A DNA stretch of 64,000 nt from Kaistia terrae (GCF_026344005.1 NZ_JAPKNH010000006.1:62001-126000), one strand, 5' to 3'. Shown: positions 30,995-39,406, counted from the stretch's first letter. The notes: generated by a model not told the origin, from the letters alone. Program-made: numbers and translations.

Positions 30995-31598
30995 CTGAGT
31001 GCCCTCTCATCCTCTATGGTTCATCATTCGACGTTGAAACCGGCCGCTCTCCCGTCCGTTCTTTCGAACGTCTGGATGACCAACCGGCGCATCGCCGTAT
31101 TCACTGTAAGACGCATCGCGTCCAAACCGCCGCCCTGCGCCCTCAGGCACAAGACCCCAGCCCGCATGACTGCATCCTATCGCAAGCAAGGATCATTCCG
31201 AACTTGCTTGTCCACTTTTGCAATTCGCAAAAGCGCCGTTTCGTTGCCGTCAAAATGGGACAGCAAGACTGTCCTAATTACGATCGCCAAAATGGCAGAA
31301 CTCTTCTAATTCGGCAAGCACTCCTGTGATCACGCATTATGTTTGTTTCGAAACTAGCGTGGCCAACAAACTTTCGGTTACGAAACCGCCGTTTCGGCGC
31401 AAGAAAATTACGAAATCGATCCGGAGCGCTGCGTCAGGCGGGCGGCCGCGCCACACGGCGGTTTGCTTCTTTTCCGGCGAGATCCGCGCGACGGGGCTTC
31501 CTGGCGGCAGATTCGAAAAATATTCTGATTGCGGGGGATCGTCATCGCGGATCGCGTAGGGGCTTGCGCCCGGCGCCCCGCCACCGCGATATGGCGCC
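30995..31598. promoter_or_regulatory. Long control region between gltB and ltaE
   Basis: This 604-bp gap separates divergent genes, and its middle (about 31190-31420) is clearly richer in A+T. A near-symmetrical site CTTTTGC-AATTC-GCAAAAG lies at 31215-31233. CGAAAC-CGCC-GTTTCG lies at 31381-31396, and TTACGAAA occurs twice (31378-31385 and 31408-31415). These are plausible operator sites for gltB nitrogen/amino-acid control (Lrp- or NtrC-like) and for ltaE. No coding sequence with family resemblance is seen. Confidence 0.5.
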
Positions 31599-32660
31599 AT
31601 GATCTTTGCAAGCGATAACTGGATGGGGGCGTCCGACCGGGTGGCGGCCGCGCTCGTCGAAGCCGCCGGCGGCCATGCCCCGGCTTATGGAAACGATCCG
31701 TTGACGGCGTCGGTCGAGGCCGATTTCGCCCGGGTTTTCGAGCACGAGGTGGCCGCGTTCTTCGTGGCGACCGGAACGGCGGCGAACGCGCTGGCCCTGG
31801 CGCAATTCGGAAAACCCGGCGGCGTCGTCTTCTGTCATCACGACGCGCATATCGCCGTCGACGAGGGCGGGGCACCGGAATTCTTCAGTGGCGGCGCACG
31901 CCTGCACCGTATTGAAGGTGCCGAGGGCAAGCTGCGGCCCGCCGATCTTGCCGCCGCGATCGCGCTTTATCCCGCATCCGCCATTCATCACGGCCAGCCG
32001 GCGGCGGTTTCGATCAGCCAGCTGACGGAAGTGGGCACTGCCTACACGCCGGCGGAAATCGCCGCGCTTGCTGAAATCGCCCATGGCGCCGGCCTGCCGC
32101 TGCATATGGACGGCGCGCGATTCGGCAATGCCGTGGCCGGGCTCGGCGTTTCTCCGGCCGAGACCAGCTGGCGCGCCGGTGTCGACGTGCTCTCCTTCGG
32201 TGGCTCGAAGAATGGCTGTTTCGCGGCCGAAGCCGTGCTGTTCTTCGATCCCGAAAAGAGCCGCGGCTTCGAGTTCCACCGCAAGCGGGCAGGGCACCTG
32301 TTCTCGAAGAGCCGCTTCGTCTCGGCCCAGTTCGAGGCGTATCTGGCGAATGATCATTGGCTGGAACTGGCGGCCCACGCCAACGGCATGGCGCGGCGGC
32401 TGGCGGTCGGCATCGAGGCGGTGTCGGGCGCATCTGTCGCCTTTGCGCCGGCTGGCAATGAAGTGTTCGCGGTGATCTCAAAAGCGGCAGATGTGGCGCT
32501 GAGGGAGGCGGGAGCCGCCTATTATGAATGGCCGTCGGGTGGACTGATTGCCGCACCTTTGGACAAGGGCTCCATTCTTGTGCGGCTGGTCACCAGTTTC
32601 CGCACCCAGGCCAGCGATGTGGACCAGTTTGTGCAAATAGTTTCGGCAAACAGAGCCTAA
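31599..32660 (+). CDS. ltaE: Low-specificity L-threonine aldolase / beta-eliminating lyase
   Basis: This is a 353-residue PLP enzyme of fold type I. It starts MIFASDNWMGAS, the conserved N-terminus of threonine aldolases. The Schiff-base lysine is in SFGGSKNG (about residues 204-211), with LPLHMDGARFGNA upstream carrying the PLP-contacting aspartate. It cleaves threonine/allo-threonine to glycine and acetaldehyde. The ribosome site is weak, but the start is fixed by conservation. A terminator for the facing hsp20 gene begins at its stop codon. Confidence 0.9.
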   Translation: MIFASDNWMGASDRVAAALVEAAGGHAPAYGNDPLTASVEADFARVFEHEVAAFFVATGTAANALALAQFGKPGGVVFCHHDAHIAVDEGGAPEFFSGGARLHRIEGAEGKLRPADLAAAIALYPASAIHHGQPAAVSISQLTEVGTAYTPAEIAALAEIAHGAGLPLHMDGARFGNAVAGLGVSPAETSWRAGVDVLSFGGSKNGCFAAEAVLFFDPEKSRGFEFHRKRAGHLFSKSRFVSAQFEAYLANDHWLELAAHANGMARRLAVGIEAVSGASVAFAPAGNEVFAVISKAADVALREAGAAYYEWPSGGLIAAPLDKGSILVRLVTSFRTQASDVDQFVQIVSANRA

Positions 32661-32690
32661 AAAATAGGCGCCCCACTTGCGTGGGACGCC
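32659..32690 (-). terminator. Terminator of the Hsp20 gene
   Basis: The stem GGCGCCCCAC/GTGGGACGCC (one mismatch) has a TTGC loop. The A run on its left becomes a T run on the minus strand, ending the hsp20 transcript; it partly overlaps the ltaE stop. Confidence 0.7.
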
Positions 32691-32728
32691 GGTATCGACG
32701 AATCGATTCAGGCTTGGTGGTGGCCTTT

Positions 32729-33193
32729 TCAGGCTGCCTTGGCCTCGATCTGCTGGCTGGCGTTCTTGCCGCTGGCGATCGCGATCGTGCGCGGCTTCAT
32801 CGCCTCGGGGATCTCGCGGACGAGATCGACATGCAGGAGGCCGTTTTCGAGGCTGGCGCCCTTCACTTCCACGTGGTCGGCAAGCTGGAAGCGACGCTCG
32901 AACGAGCGGGCGGCGATGCCGCGATACAGGACTTCTGCGTCCCGGCCTTCCTCGGTCTTCTTCTCGCCCTTCACGGTCAGCGTGTTTTCACGCGACTCGA
33001 TCGACAGTTCGCTGTCGCTGAATCCGGCTACCGCCATGGTGATGCGGTAGTCGTTCTCACCGGTGCGTTCGATATTGTAGGGCGGGTATCCCGGCACGCC
33101 GGCTTCGACGCCGGAGGCCTGGTCGAGAAGGGAGAAAAGCCGGTCAAAGCCGACGGTGGAACGATAGAGCGGGCTCAGATCAAAACTACGCAT
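32729..33193 (-). CDS. Small heat shock protein (Hsp20/IbpA class A)
   Basis: The 154-residue ATP-independent chaperone has an alpha-crystallin domain (about residues 35-130). The GYPPYNIERTGENDYRI start and AARSFERRFQLADHVEVKGASLENGLLHVDL block are the usual class A rhizobial Hsp20 sequence. It holds unfolding proteins in a refoldable state during heat stress. The ATG is preceded by AAGGAGGA, buried in a hairpin with ROSE-element features, so translation is probably temperature controlled. Confidence 0.93.
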   Translation of the reverse strand: MRSFDLSPLYRSTVGFDRLFSLLDQASGVEAGVPGYPPYNIERTGENDYRITMAVAGFSDSELSIESRENTLTVKGEKKTEEGRDAEVLYRGIAARSFERRFQLADHVEVKGASLENGLLHVDLVREIPEAMKPRTIAIASGKNASQQIEAKAA

Positions 33194-33290
33194 AGGGTGT
33201 CCTCCTTGGAGCGACGGGTTCGAAGTTCACGCCGGCTCCGCCATTCATGGCCGGGGCCGCATGTCTCAGGCGCGGACCCGATTTCGGCAT
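33194..33290 (-). promoter_or_regulatory. ROSE-like RNA thermometer in the hsp20 leader
   Basis: On the minus strand, the last leader hairpin pairs GTCGCTCC with GGAGGAC (33199-33215) across a two-base loop. The Shine-Dalgarno is thus sequestered, with one G of TCGCT left bulged. The U-Y-G-C-U motif facing the ribosome site with a bulged G is the hallmark of ROSE elements that control rhizobial small heat shock genes. Upstream GC-rich segments can form the further stems; the 5' limit given is approximate. Confidence 0.65.
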
Positions 33291-33459
33291 CCGCAACGGG
33301 GATGTGGGGACATCTTCGGCCGGGTTCAAGGGGATGGTCCCCGCCTGGCTGAACGCCATATGAACGACCAATTCGGATGGTGTTCAGGCGGCCGCGGATA
33401 GCTTCACCATCAATGCCGGCGATGAAAACGATCGTCCGGCCATCCGCAGGAGAGACATC

Positions 33460-33864
33460 ATGATCAAGGGCATTCTCGCCACCTCCGCCTTGATTGGCGC
33501 GCTGATCCTGCCGCTTGCGGCGCAGGCTCAGGACTATCGCTTCGAAGGCGGTCGCGGTGGCTACAATGACGATCGCGGCTATCGGGATGATCGCAACTAT
33601 GACCGTCGTCCCCCGCCGCGCCGCGAACTCGGTCCCCGTCAGATTTACCGGGTGCTCGGCCGCCAGGGTTACTCCCGCGTCGACATCATCAACCGTCGCG
33701 GTGACGCCTATATCGTCCGCGCCATCGGTCCGCGCGGCCGGGACGTGATCCTTGTGGTCGATTCCTGGTCCGGCGAGATCCTGCGTCGCCGCGTGGTCGA
33801 GAATGATTGGCGTGGCGATCGCGGCTGGCATGGCGGCTGGGGCAATGACTGGCGTCGCTGGTAA
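33460..33864 (+). CDS. Exported PepSY-like small protein
   Basis: The 134-residue protein has a signal peptide (about 1-23, AQA-QD). A basic Gly/Asp/Arg-rich segment comes next (25-55). A PepSY-like module follows (about 58-108: RQIYRVLGRQGYSRVDIINRRGDAYIVRAIG, then VDSWSGEILRRR), and the tail is tryptophan/glycine-rich. Such proteins are common periplasmic hypotheticals in Rhizobiales; the function is unknown. AGGAGAG lies before the ATG. It is divergent from hsp20 and followed by a strong terminator. Confidence 0.85.
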   Translation: MIKGILATSALIGALILPLAAQAQDYRFEGGRGGYNDDRGYRDDRNYDRRPPPRRELGPRQIYRVLGRQGYSRVDIINRRGDAYIVRAIGPRGRDVILVVDSWSGEILRRRVVENDWRGDRGWHGGWGNDWRRW

Positions 33865-33942
33865 CCCCGCTTTCCAAGCAGTCCCCGCTACTCAGTAGTC
33901 GGTCGATCTCGATCCGCCCCCCGCGCGAGGTCGGCCCGTCAG

Positions 33943-33974
33943 CCGGCGACATCTTCGGATGTCGCCGGTTTTTT
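33943..33974 (+). terminator. Rho-independent terminator
   Basis: A perfect 11-bp stem CCGGCGACATC/GATGTCGCCGG with a TTCG tetraloop is followed by TTTTTT. It ends the PepSY-like gene. Confidence 0.9.
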
Positions 33975-34087
33975 GTTTCCGGAGAGCCGCGTGATTCCGC
34001 GCCTTGCTTGTCGGTCGGGAACGGCTCGGCTAAGACGCATGAGGGCTCCAATCGGGCCAGGCGCTTCAGAGCGGAACGACGCAGCGG

Positions 34088-35032
34088 ATGAGCTTTCAAT
34101 CCTTTCCTGACAACCCCGTCCCCGAGGGCGCCGTCGAGCAGACCGTCACGACCGCCGACGGGGTGAAGCTGCGCGCGGCCGTCTGGCGGCCAGCCGGGCC
34201 ACGCAAGGGGACAGTCTGCGTCATCCATGGCCGCGCCGAATCGATCGAGAAATACTACGAGGTCATCGGCGAACTGCTCGGGCGCGGCTTCGCGGTTGCA
34301 AGCTTCGACTGGCGCGGGCAGGGCGGCTCCGACCGTCGCCTCGACAATCCCCGCAAGGGTCATGTCGACGACTTTTCCGAATTCGAGCGCGATCTTGAAG
34401 CCTTCATGCAGCAGGTGGCGCTGCCCGATTGCCCGCCGCCCTTTTTCGCGCTTGCGCACTCGACCGGCGGGCTGGTCTGCCTGCGCGTCGCCCGTCGCTC
34501 GCGCCAGACCTTTTCCCGCATGGTGCTGGTGTCGCCGCTGCTCGATTTCGGCGGCTTCGCGCCGTCGCGCGGCGTGATCAATTTTACCGCCGGCGCGTTT
34601 TCGCTGCTCGGCCTCGGCGATGCGTTTCCGCCTGGCTCGCGGATTGCGCAGGTCGAGGAGCGCGGCTTCAAGGGCAATCCCCTGACCAGCGATCTCCGCC
34701 GTTTTGAGCGCAGCGTGGCCGTCTCGAAAGCGCGGCCGGATCTGACCATCGGGCCGCCGACCATTTCCTGGCTGCATGCCGCCTGTCGCGCGATGAACGA
34801 GGCGTCCAATCCCGCCTTCGCCGCCAGCATCCGCATCCCGACGCTGATGATCGCGGCGGGCGAGGACAAGGTGGTGTCGCCGCTTGCCATCGAGCGGTTC
34901 ACCCGCGAGATGCGGATTGGATCGCAGATCGTCATTCCCGGCGCCCGCCACGAGATCCTTATGGAGCGTGACCCGATGCGCGGCCTGTTCTGGGCAGCTT
35001 TCGACGCGTTCATTCCCGGCAGCGCCGAATAG
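34088..35032 (+). CDS. Alpha/beta hydrolase, lysophospholipase/monoacylglycerol lipase-like
   Basis: The 314-residue serine hydrolase (Hydrolase_4/PldB type) has the oxyanion loop CVIHGRAESIEKY and FDWRGQGGSDR (about 76-86). The nucleophile Ser is in AHSTGG (the first Gly of GxSxG is Ala, common in this group), Asp in AAGEDKVV and His in GARHEILME. It has no signal peptide, so it is probably cytoplasmic or membrane associated. It may hydrolyse lysophospholipids or monoglycerides. Confidence 0.88.
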   Translation: MSFQSFPDNPVPEGAVEQTVTTADGVKLRAAVWRPAGPRKGTVCVIHGRAESIEKYYEVIGELLGRGFAVASFDWRGQGGSDRRLDNPRKGHVDDFSEFERDLEAFMQQVALPDCPPPFFALAHSTGGLVCLRVARRSRQTFSRMVLVSPLLDFGGFAPSRGVINFTAGAFSLLGLGDAFPPGSRIAQVEERGFKGNPLTSDLRRFERSVAVSKARPDLTIGPPTISWLHAACRAMNEASNPAFAASIRIPTLMIAAGEDKVVSPLAIERFTREMRIGSQIVIPGARHEILMERDPMRGLFWAAFDAFIPGSAE

Positions 35033-35041
35033 CGTCGACGC

Positions 35042-35527
35042 CTAGCGCGGTCCCGTGCGGGCCGTGTCGACAGTTGACAGGCCGTTCGACTTCGTCGTGT
35101 CGAGAATGACCATGGTCGAGGTTTCGGCAACGCAGGGAATGGCCTGCAAGGCTTCCGAGATGAACTGCCGGAGCGCCTCGATATCCTTGACCCAGACCCG
35201 GAGCAGATAGTCGACGCTGCCGGTGACGAGCAGGCATTCGGTGATCTCCGGACGGTCCTCGATCGCGCTTAGGAATTGGCTGGCGGCGTCCGGGGTCTGC
35301 TTGGCGAGGCGAACGCTGACGACGACGCAGATCGAAAGGCCGAGCGCCAGCGGATTGATCCGCGCCGCATAGCCCTGGATGACGCCGCTCTCCTCCAGCC
35401 GCTTGATCCGCCGGCTGCAGGGCGTTGGCGACAGGCCAACCAGTTCGGCGACTTCGAGGTTCGACATGCGGCCGTCGGCCTGCAACGCGGCCAGGATCTT
35501 GCGGTCTATCGGGTCGAGTTCAATCAT
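35042..35527 (-). CDS. Lrp/AsnC family transcriptional regulator
   Basis: The 161-residue regulator has an N-terminal winged/HTH domain (about residues 4-50: LDPIDRKILAALQADGRMSNLEVAELVGLSPTPCSRRIKRLE) and a C-terminal RAM ligand-binding domain (about 65-150). Lrp-type proteins sense amino acids and form octamers. It is divergent from the DUF1330-aminotransferase pair across 128 bp, so control of that aminotransferase is likely. The convergent hydrolase ends 9 bp away. Confidence 0.92.
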   Translation of the reverse strand: MIELDPIDRKILAALQADGRMSNLEVAELVGLSPTPCSRRIKRLEESGVIQGYAARINPLALGLSICVVVSVRLAKQTPDAASQFLSAIEDRPEITECLLVTGSVDYLLRVWVKDIEALRQFISEALQAIPCVAETSTMVILDTTKSNGLSTVDTARTGPR

Positions 35528-35655
35528 TGGCGTTTTTCACTCAAAGAGCGATTATCGGTAGCGAACTATCGCGCAATTATGATCGCCATGCCGAAAAATT
35601 GCACGGATTCGCTCGCCATTCGAGCGCTATTGTCTAGAAAACAAGGGAGACGACA

Positions 35656-35973
35656 ATGCCGGCCTATGTGATTGTGACGATGGCGATCCACGATCCCGCG
35701 ACCTACAAGAAATACACCGACCGCACGCCGCCGATCGTCAAGCGGCATGGCGGCCGGTTTCTGACGCGTGGCGACGAAGTGTTTACCGCCGAAGGCGCGC
35801 CCTTCACCGACCGCATGGTGATCCTCGAATTTCCGAGCAAGGCGCATGTCGATGCCTGGCGCAACGATCCCGATTATGTCGAGGCCTGCCAGTTCCGCTA
35901 TGCTTCCTCGACCGCGCGGATGATCGTGCAGGAAAGCAGCGGCAATACGGAAGATCCCGACCCGAGGCTGTGA
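35656..35973 (+). CDS. DUF1330 domain protein
   Basis: The 105-residue protein has a single DUF1330 domain (MPAYVIVTMAIHDPATYKKYTDRTPPIVKRHGGRFLTRG...). The dimeric ferredoxin-like fold is related to EthD/ABM proteins. Function is unknown. AAGGGAGAC precedes the ATG. It lies between the Lrp gene (divergent) and an aminotransferase gene 50-odd bases downstream, suggesting amino-acid metabolism. Confidence 0.88.
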   Translation: MPAYVIVTMAIHDPATYKKYTDRTPPIVKRHGGRFLTRGDEVFTAEGAPFTDRMVILEFPSKAHVDAWRNDPDYVEACQFRYASSTARMIVQESSGNTEDPDPRL

Positions 35974-36027
35974 GGGAATTCTCCGCCGCTCCGCCCGCCG
36001 ATTTTTCGCTCCTTCGAGGACCCTATG

Positions 36028-37281
36028 ATGGCGAGCGCCAAGGCTAGGAAGTCCCGACCTGAACCGGCCGCATGGCTCAGGTCGAGCAACGACATCACGC
36101 AGCAATTCCTGGCCTTTGGCGGACGAGCGGATGTCGTGAGCCTGGCTGGCGGGTTGCCGGCGACCGAGCTCTATCCGGTGACCGACGTGCAGGAGGCAGC
36201 GCACGCGGCGATTGCCCGGCACGGCCCGGCGATCATGGAATATGGCCCGGTCGAGGGCCTGCTGGCCTTGCGGCAGCTGATCGCGGCGCGCACCTCGGCC
36301 GAGACGGGCGGCGTCTTCATGGCGGCGAACGTGCTTCTGACCACCGGCTCGATGCAGGCGCTGGATCTGATCGGCAAAGTGCTGATCGATCCGGGCGAAC
36401 TGATCGTGGCGCAATCGCCGACCTATCTGGGCGCCCTCGACGCCTGGCGCCCACGTTCACCAAGCTATCTGCCGCTCGATTGGGATTTGACGGACCCCGA
36501 TTTCGACGCCGCGTTGGCGCGGGCGAAATTCGTCTATTCGGTGCCGAATTATTCCAATCCGACCGGTGTGCTGGTTTCGCAGGCACGGCGGATCGCCTTG
36601 CTCGACAAGGTGGTCGAGGCCGGCACCTGGCTGGTCGAGGACGATCCCTATCTGTCCATGCAACTCGACGGTTCGCCCGGCCCCAGCATTTTGAGCCATG
36701 CTGTCGCTCGCTCGACCGGCAAGGGTCCGTATGACGGCCCCGTCCTCTATCTCGGCACCGTCTCGAAAAGCCTGGTTCCGGGCCTGCGGGTCGGCTGGGT
36801 GATCGCCGAAGCCGGGATGATCCAGAACCTTGCGCGCACGAAGATGGCGAGCGATTTGAGCGGGAGCCTGCTGACGCAGGCGATTGCGCTCGAGCTGATG
36901 GAGCGCGATTTCGACCATCAGCACACGAACGTCACCGTCCCGGTCTATCGCGAGCGCCGCGACGCGCTGTTGCGGGAAGCCAATCTGCTTCTGTCCGAAT
37001 GGTTCGAGTGGGACGTGCCTGTCGGCGGCATGTTCGTCTGGATGCGTTCGAAAGGGCGCGCGATCGATACGGACGCGCTCTACAAATTCGCCGTCGAGGA
37101 GAAGGTCGCCTATGTGCCGAGCAGCGTCTTCGATTTTACCGGCGAGGACCGTTTCGCCATGCGGGTCAATTTTACCCGCAGCTCGCCCGAGGTGATCGCC
37201 GAAGGCGTACGCCGGCTCGCCCGCGCTATCGAGCACTATCTGTCGGCGCGTCGCCAGCACGACAGGGCCCGTTCCCTCTAG
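36028..37281 (+). CDS. PLP-dependent aminotransferase (class I/II, 2-aminoadipate/LysN-like)
   Basis: This 417-residue fold-type I aminotransferase is of the group related to MocR catalytic domains and LysN. It has SLAGGLPATELYP at the N-terminus, MEYGPVEGLLALR, YSVPNYSNPTG, and the PLP lysine in LGTVSKSLVPGLRVGW. Likely donors are aromatic, branched or 2-aminoadipate-type amino acids. Tandem ATGs at 36025 and 36028; GAGGA sits seven bases from the second, so I use that. It is probably regulated by the Lrp protein encoded upstream. Confidence 0.88.
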   Translation: MASAKARKSRPEPAAWLRSSNDITQQFLAFGGRADVVSLAGGLPATELYPVTDVQEAAHAAIARHGPAIMEYGPVEGLLALRQLIAARTSAETGGVFMAANVLLTTGSMQALDLIGKVLIDPGELIVAQSPTYLGALDAWRPRSPSYLPLDWDLTDPDFDAALARAKFVYSVPNYSNPTGVLVSQARRIALLDKVVEAGTWLVEDDPYLSMQLDGSPGPSILSHAVARSTGKGPYDGPVLYLGTVSKSLVPGLRVGWVIAEAGMIQNLARTKMASDLSGSLLTQAIALELMERDFDHQHTNVTVPVYRERRDALLREANLLLSEWFEWDVPVGGMFVWMRSKGRAIDTDALYKFAVEEKVAYVPSSVFDFTGEDRFAMRVNFTRSSPEVIAEGVRRLARAIEHYLSARRQHDRARSL

Positions 37282-37336
37282 CTGAAGCGCAGACGCGCCA
37301 GCTTCCAGAGTTCTTCGAACGTCAGGACGTACAGAC

Positions 37337-38074
37337 ATGGATCTGAAACTTAGCGACAAGACCGCCCTCATCTTCGGCGGCTCGCGCGGCCTCGGCCGAG
37401 CCATCGCGGCCGAGCTGGCGGCGGAAGGAGCCAAGGTCGTCATCGTCGCCCGCGACGGCGCTCGCGTCGAGCGCGTGGCGGCCGAGCTTGGCGTGTTGGG
37501 ACTGGCCGGCGACGTCTCAAAGCCCGGTGCCAGCCGCGCGCTGGTGCTTCAGGCGGCGGAACTGCTTGGGCGCGGCCCCGACATCCTCGTCACCAATACC
37601 GGCGGCCCGGCTCCGGGCAATTTCGAGGCGATCAGCGATGATGCCTGGCGGACCGGTTTCGACAATCTCTGGATGAGCTTTGTCGAGAGCGTTGGCGCAG
37701 CGCTGCCGGCGATGAAGGAAAAGGGCTTTGGCCGCATTCTCGCGGTCACGTCGGTCGCCGCCCGCGAACCGCAGCCGGGTCTCGTCGTCTCGAATGGTCT
37801 GCGCGCCGGCCTGCTGGGCCTGGTCAACGCGATCAGCCGCGACGTCGCTGCTTCAGGCGTCACCGTCAACGCGCTGCTGCCGGGCTACACCAACACCGAC
37901 CGGATGAAGGAAGTGGGCGTCACCAGCGAGTCCATGGGCTCCAAGATCCCGGCAGGACGAATCGGCGAGCCGCATGAATTCGCCGCGCTCGCAGCCTTCC
38001 TTGCGTCCGAGCGCGCCAGCTACATCACCGGCCAGGCCATCGCCGTCGATGGCGGCCTGCTGCAGTCGATCTGA
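37337..38074 (+). CDS. SDR-fold oxidoreductase lacking the YxxxK motif
   Basis: The 245-residue protein has the short-chain dehydrogenase fold: GGSRGLG cofactor loop (14-20), VTNTGGP in place of NNAG, catalytic-type Ser139 and a C-terminal GQAIAVDGG. The YxxxK pair is absent; the segment reads LVVSNGLRAGLLG (149-161). This matches the beta-ketoacyl-ACP-reductase-like SDR subgroup known to lack the standard tetrad, so catalysis is uncertain. It follows the aminotransferase by 55 bp and is ended by a clear terminator. Confidence 0.85.
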   Translation: MDLKLSDKTALIFGGSRGLGRAIAAELAAEGAKVVIVARDGARVERVAAELGVLGLAGDVSKPGASRALVLQAAELLGRGPDILVTNTGGPAPGNFEAISDDAWRTGFDNLWMSFVESVGAALPAMKEKGFGRILAVTSVAAREPQPGLVVSNGLRAGLLGLVNAISRDVAASGVTVNALLPGYTNTDRMKEVGVTSESMGSKIPAGRIGEPHEFAALAAFLASERASYITGQAIAVDGGLLQSI

Positions 38075-38102
38075 CGGCAGGCAAGAGCTCTTCTAGGACG
38101 GG

Positions 38103-38135
38103 AGCGAACGGCTCACGCCTGCCGTTCGCTTTCTT
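38103..38135 (+). terminator. Rho-independent terminator after the SDR gene
   Basis: The 10-bp stem AGCGAACGGC/GCCGTTCGCT with an 8-base loop is followed by TTCTT. Confidence 0.7.
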
Positions 38136-38261
38136 CACCTCTCCCTAAGGGAGAGGTCGGAGCAAAGCGACGGGTGAGGGTTCAGGGAACTATCCGGGTG
38201 AGGCTGTAAACCCTCACCCGTCGGCCTGCGGCCGTCGACCTCTCCCGTGAAGGGAGAGGTG
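38136..38261. repeat. Rhizobiales-type palindromic intergenic repeat
   Basis: A 126-bp element has ends CACCTCTCCC and GGGAGAGGTG. Its inner arms GGGTGAGGGTT and AACCCTCACCC lie around a short centre, so it is a nested palindrome. CTCTCCC/CCCTCACCC elements of this kind are found between genes throughout alphaproteobacteria. It separates the SDR gene from the convergent phosphatase gene. Confidence 0.8.
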
Positions 38262-38276
38262 AAAGGATCTTCCGCG

Positions 38277-39062
38277 TCAGCCGCCGCGGTTGAGCGTCTC
38301 CAGGATCTGGTCATGCAGGCGGGCGTCGCCGCTTGCGACTACCCGACCGCCGGACGCGGCCGAGCCGCCGTCCCAGCTGGTGACGCGGCCGCCGGCGCCC
38401 TCGATGACCGGGATCAGCGCCACGATGTCATAGGGGTGCAGGCCGACCTCGACGACGGCATCGACGAAGCCCGCCGCCACCATGCAATAGGCATAGCAAT
38501 CGCAGCCATAGCGGACGAGGCGAACCTGGCTCTCGACGCGGTCATAGGCCTCGCGGTCGGATCCCTTGAACAGGGCCGGCGTCGTCGTGAACATCACGGC
38601 GTCCGAAAGCTTTTCGCAGCCACGCGTCTTCAGCGCGCGCTCGCCCTCAGGGCCCTTGTACCAGGCCGTCTTGCCGTCGCCGGCAAAGCGCTCGCGGGTA
38701 AAGGGTTGCGCCATCATGCCGAGCGACGGCTTGCCGCCCGTGGTCAGGCCGATCAGCGTGCCCCAGACAGGCAGGCCGGAGATGAAGGCGCGCGTGCCGT
38801 CGATCGGATCGAGCACCCAGACATTGTCGGCGTCGAGATTTTCGTCGCCGAACTCCTCGCCCATGATGCCATGCGCGGGATAGTGCTCGTTGATCAGCGC
38901 GCGCAGCGCCTGCTCCGAAGCGCGGTCGGCGACGGTGACGGGATCGAAGCCGGTAGCCGCTTTATTCTCGACGGAATCGAGTGCTCGAAAATGCGGCATG
39001 ATCGCTTTTCCGGCAGAATCGGCGAGCCGATCGAGGAAGGCAATCAGGGCTGGATCGGTCAT
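38277..39062 (-). CDS. Inositol monophosphatase family protein (histidinol-phosphatase-like)
   Basis: This is a 261-residue Mg-dependent phosphatase of the IMPase/FIG superfamily. Metal motifs are GEEFG (about residue 69) and WVLDPIDGTRAF (about 82-93), with HPYDIVALIPVIEGAGG carrying the third acidic ligand region. The sequence resembles HisN-type histidinol-phosphatases of actinobacteria and alphaproteobacteria more than classic SuhB, but either substrate is possible. The start at 39062 has GGAG eight bases upstream; an ATG at 39110 would add a non-conserved leader. The predicted small RNA lies just upstream, in divergent orientation. Confidence 0.88.
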   Translation of the reverse strand: MTDPALIAFLDRLADSAGKAIMPHFRALDSVENKAATGFDPVTVADRASEQALRALINEHYPAHGIMGEEFGDENLDADNVWVLDPIDGTRAFISGLPVWGTLIGLTTGGKPSLGMMAQPFTRERFAGDGKTAWYKGPEGERALKTRGCEKLSDAVMFTTTPALFKGSDREAYDRVESQVRLVRYGCDCYAYCMVAAGFVDAVVEVGLHPYDIVALIPVIEGAGGRVTSWDGGSAASGGRVVASGDARLHDQILETLNRGG

Positions 39063-39303
39063 CCTAAGGGCTCCAAAGGCTTTTGCATGCGTGCCGTGCG
39101 CGTTTTGCATAGCAGCTTCGTGGTCGAGGGCGGATATCTAACACGCTGATTTTAAATGTCTATTTCTTCAGGTCTCGGCCATTCTTTGTCGCCTGCGCGG
39201 GGCGTTGCGTAGGAGGAGGGTGGTTGAGGCCGGCCGCCACTCCAAAGCTCTTGATCTTTTTGCAGTGCAAGCGCAGTTTATTGCAATGCGGTAGCTCGAT
39301 TGG
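39063..39303. promoter_or_regulatory. Intergenic region with TTGCA palindromes upstream of the sRNA
   Basis: This non-coding stretch carries the divergent promoters of the phosphatase gene and the predicted small RNA. Two palindromes, TTGCAGTGCAA (39260-39270) and ATTGCAAT (39280-39287), lie just upstream of the expected RNA start and look like operator half-sites. No coding sequence is seen here. Confidence 0.4.
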
Positions 39304-39380
39304 CGTCGACCTACCGCTGCCCTTCTTGGGCGTTTCCTCCCTAGACTTAGGCCGTCTCGTTCGCGAGCGGCCTTTTTTTT
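39304..39380 (+). ncRNA. suhB/mmgR-family (alpha-r8) small RNA, predicted
   Basis: A plus-strand RNA is indicated by a perfect-looking terminator (39349-39380: AGGCCG-CTCG / CGAG-CGGCCT, TTCG loop, eight Ts). That terminator faces the opposite way to both flanking genes, so it cannot belong to them. Just before it lies GCGTTTCCTCCCTAGACTT (39330-39348), the single-stranded pyrimidine-rich motif I associate with the suhB/mmgR family. That family is a 77-nt Hfq-binding type RNA encoded next to inositol-monophosphatase genes in Rhizobiales. In Sinorhizobium mmgR limits polyhydroxybutyrate granules. The 5' end is set by the family's length and is approximate. Confidence 0.7.
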
Positions 39381-39406
39381 GCCTGTGGTTTCGCTCCGAC
39401 GCTGCG

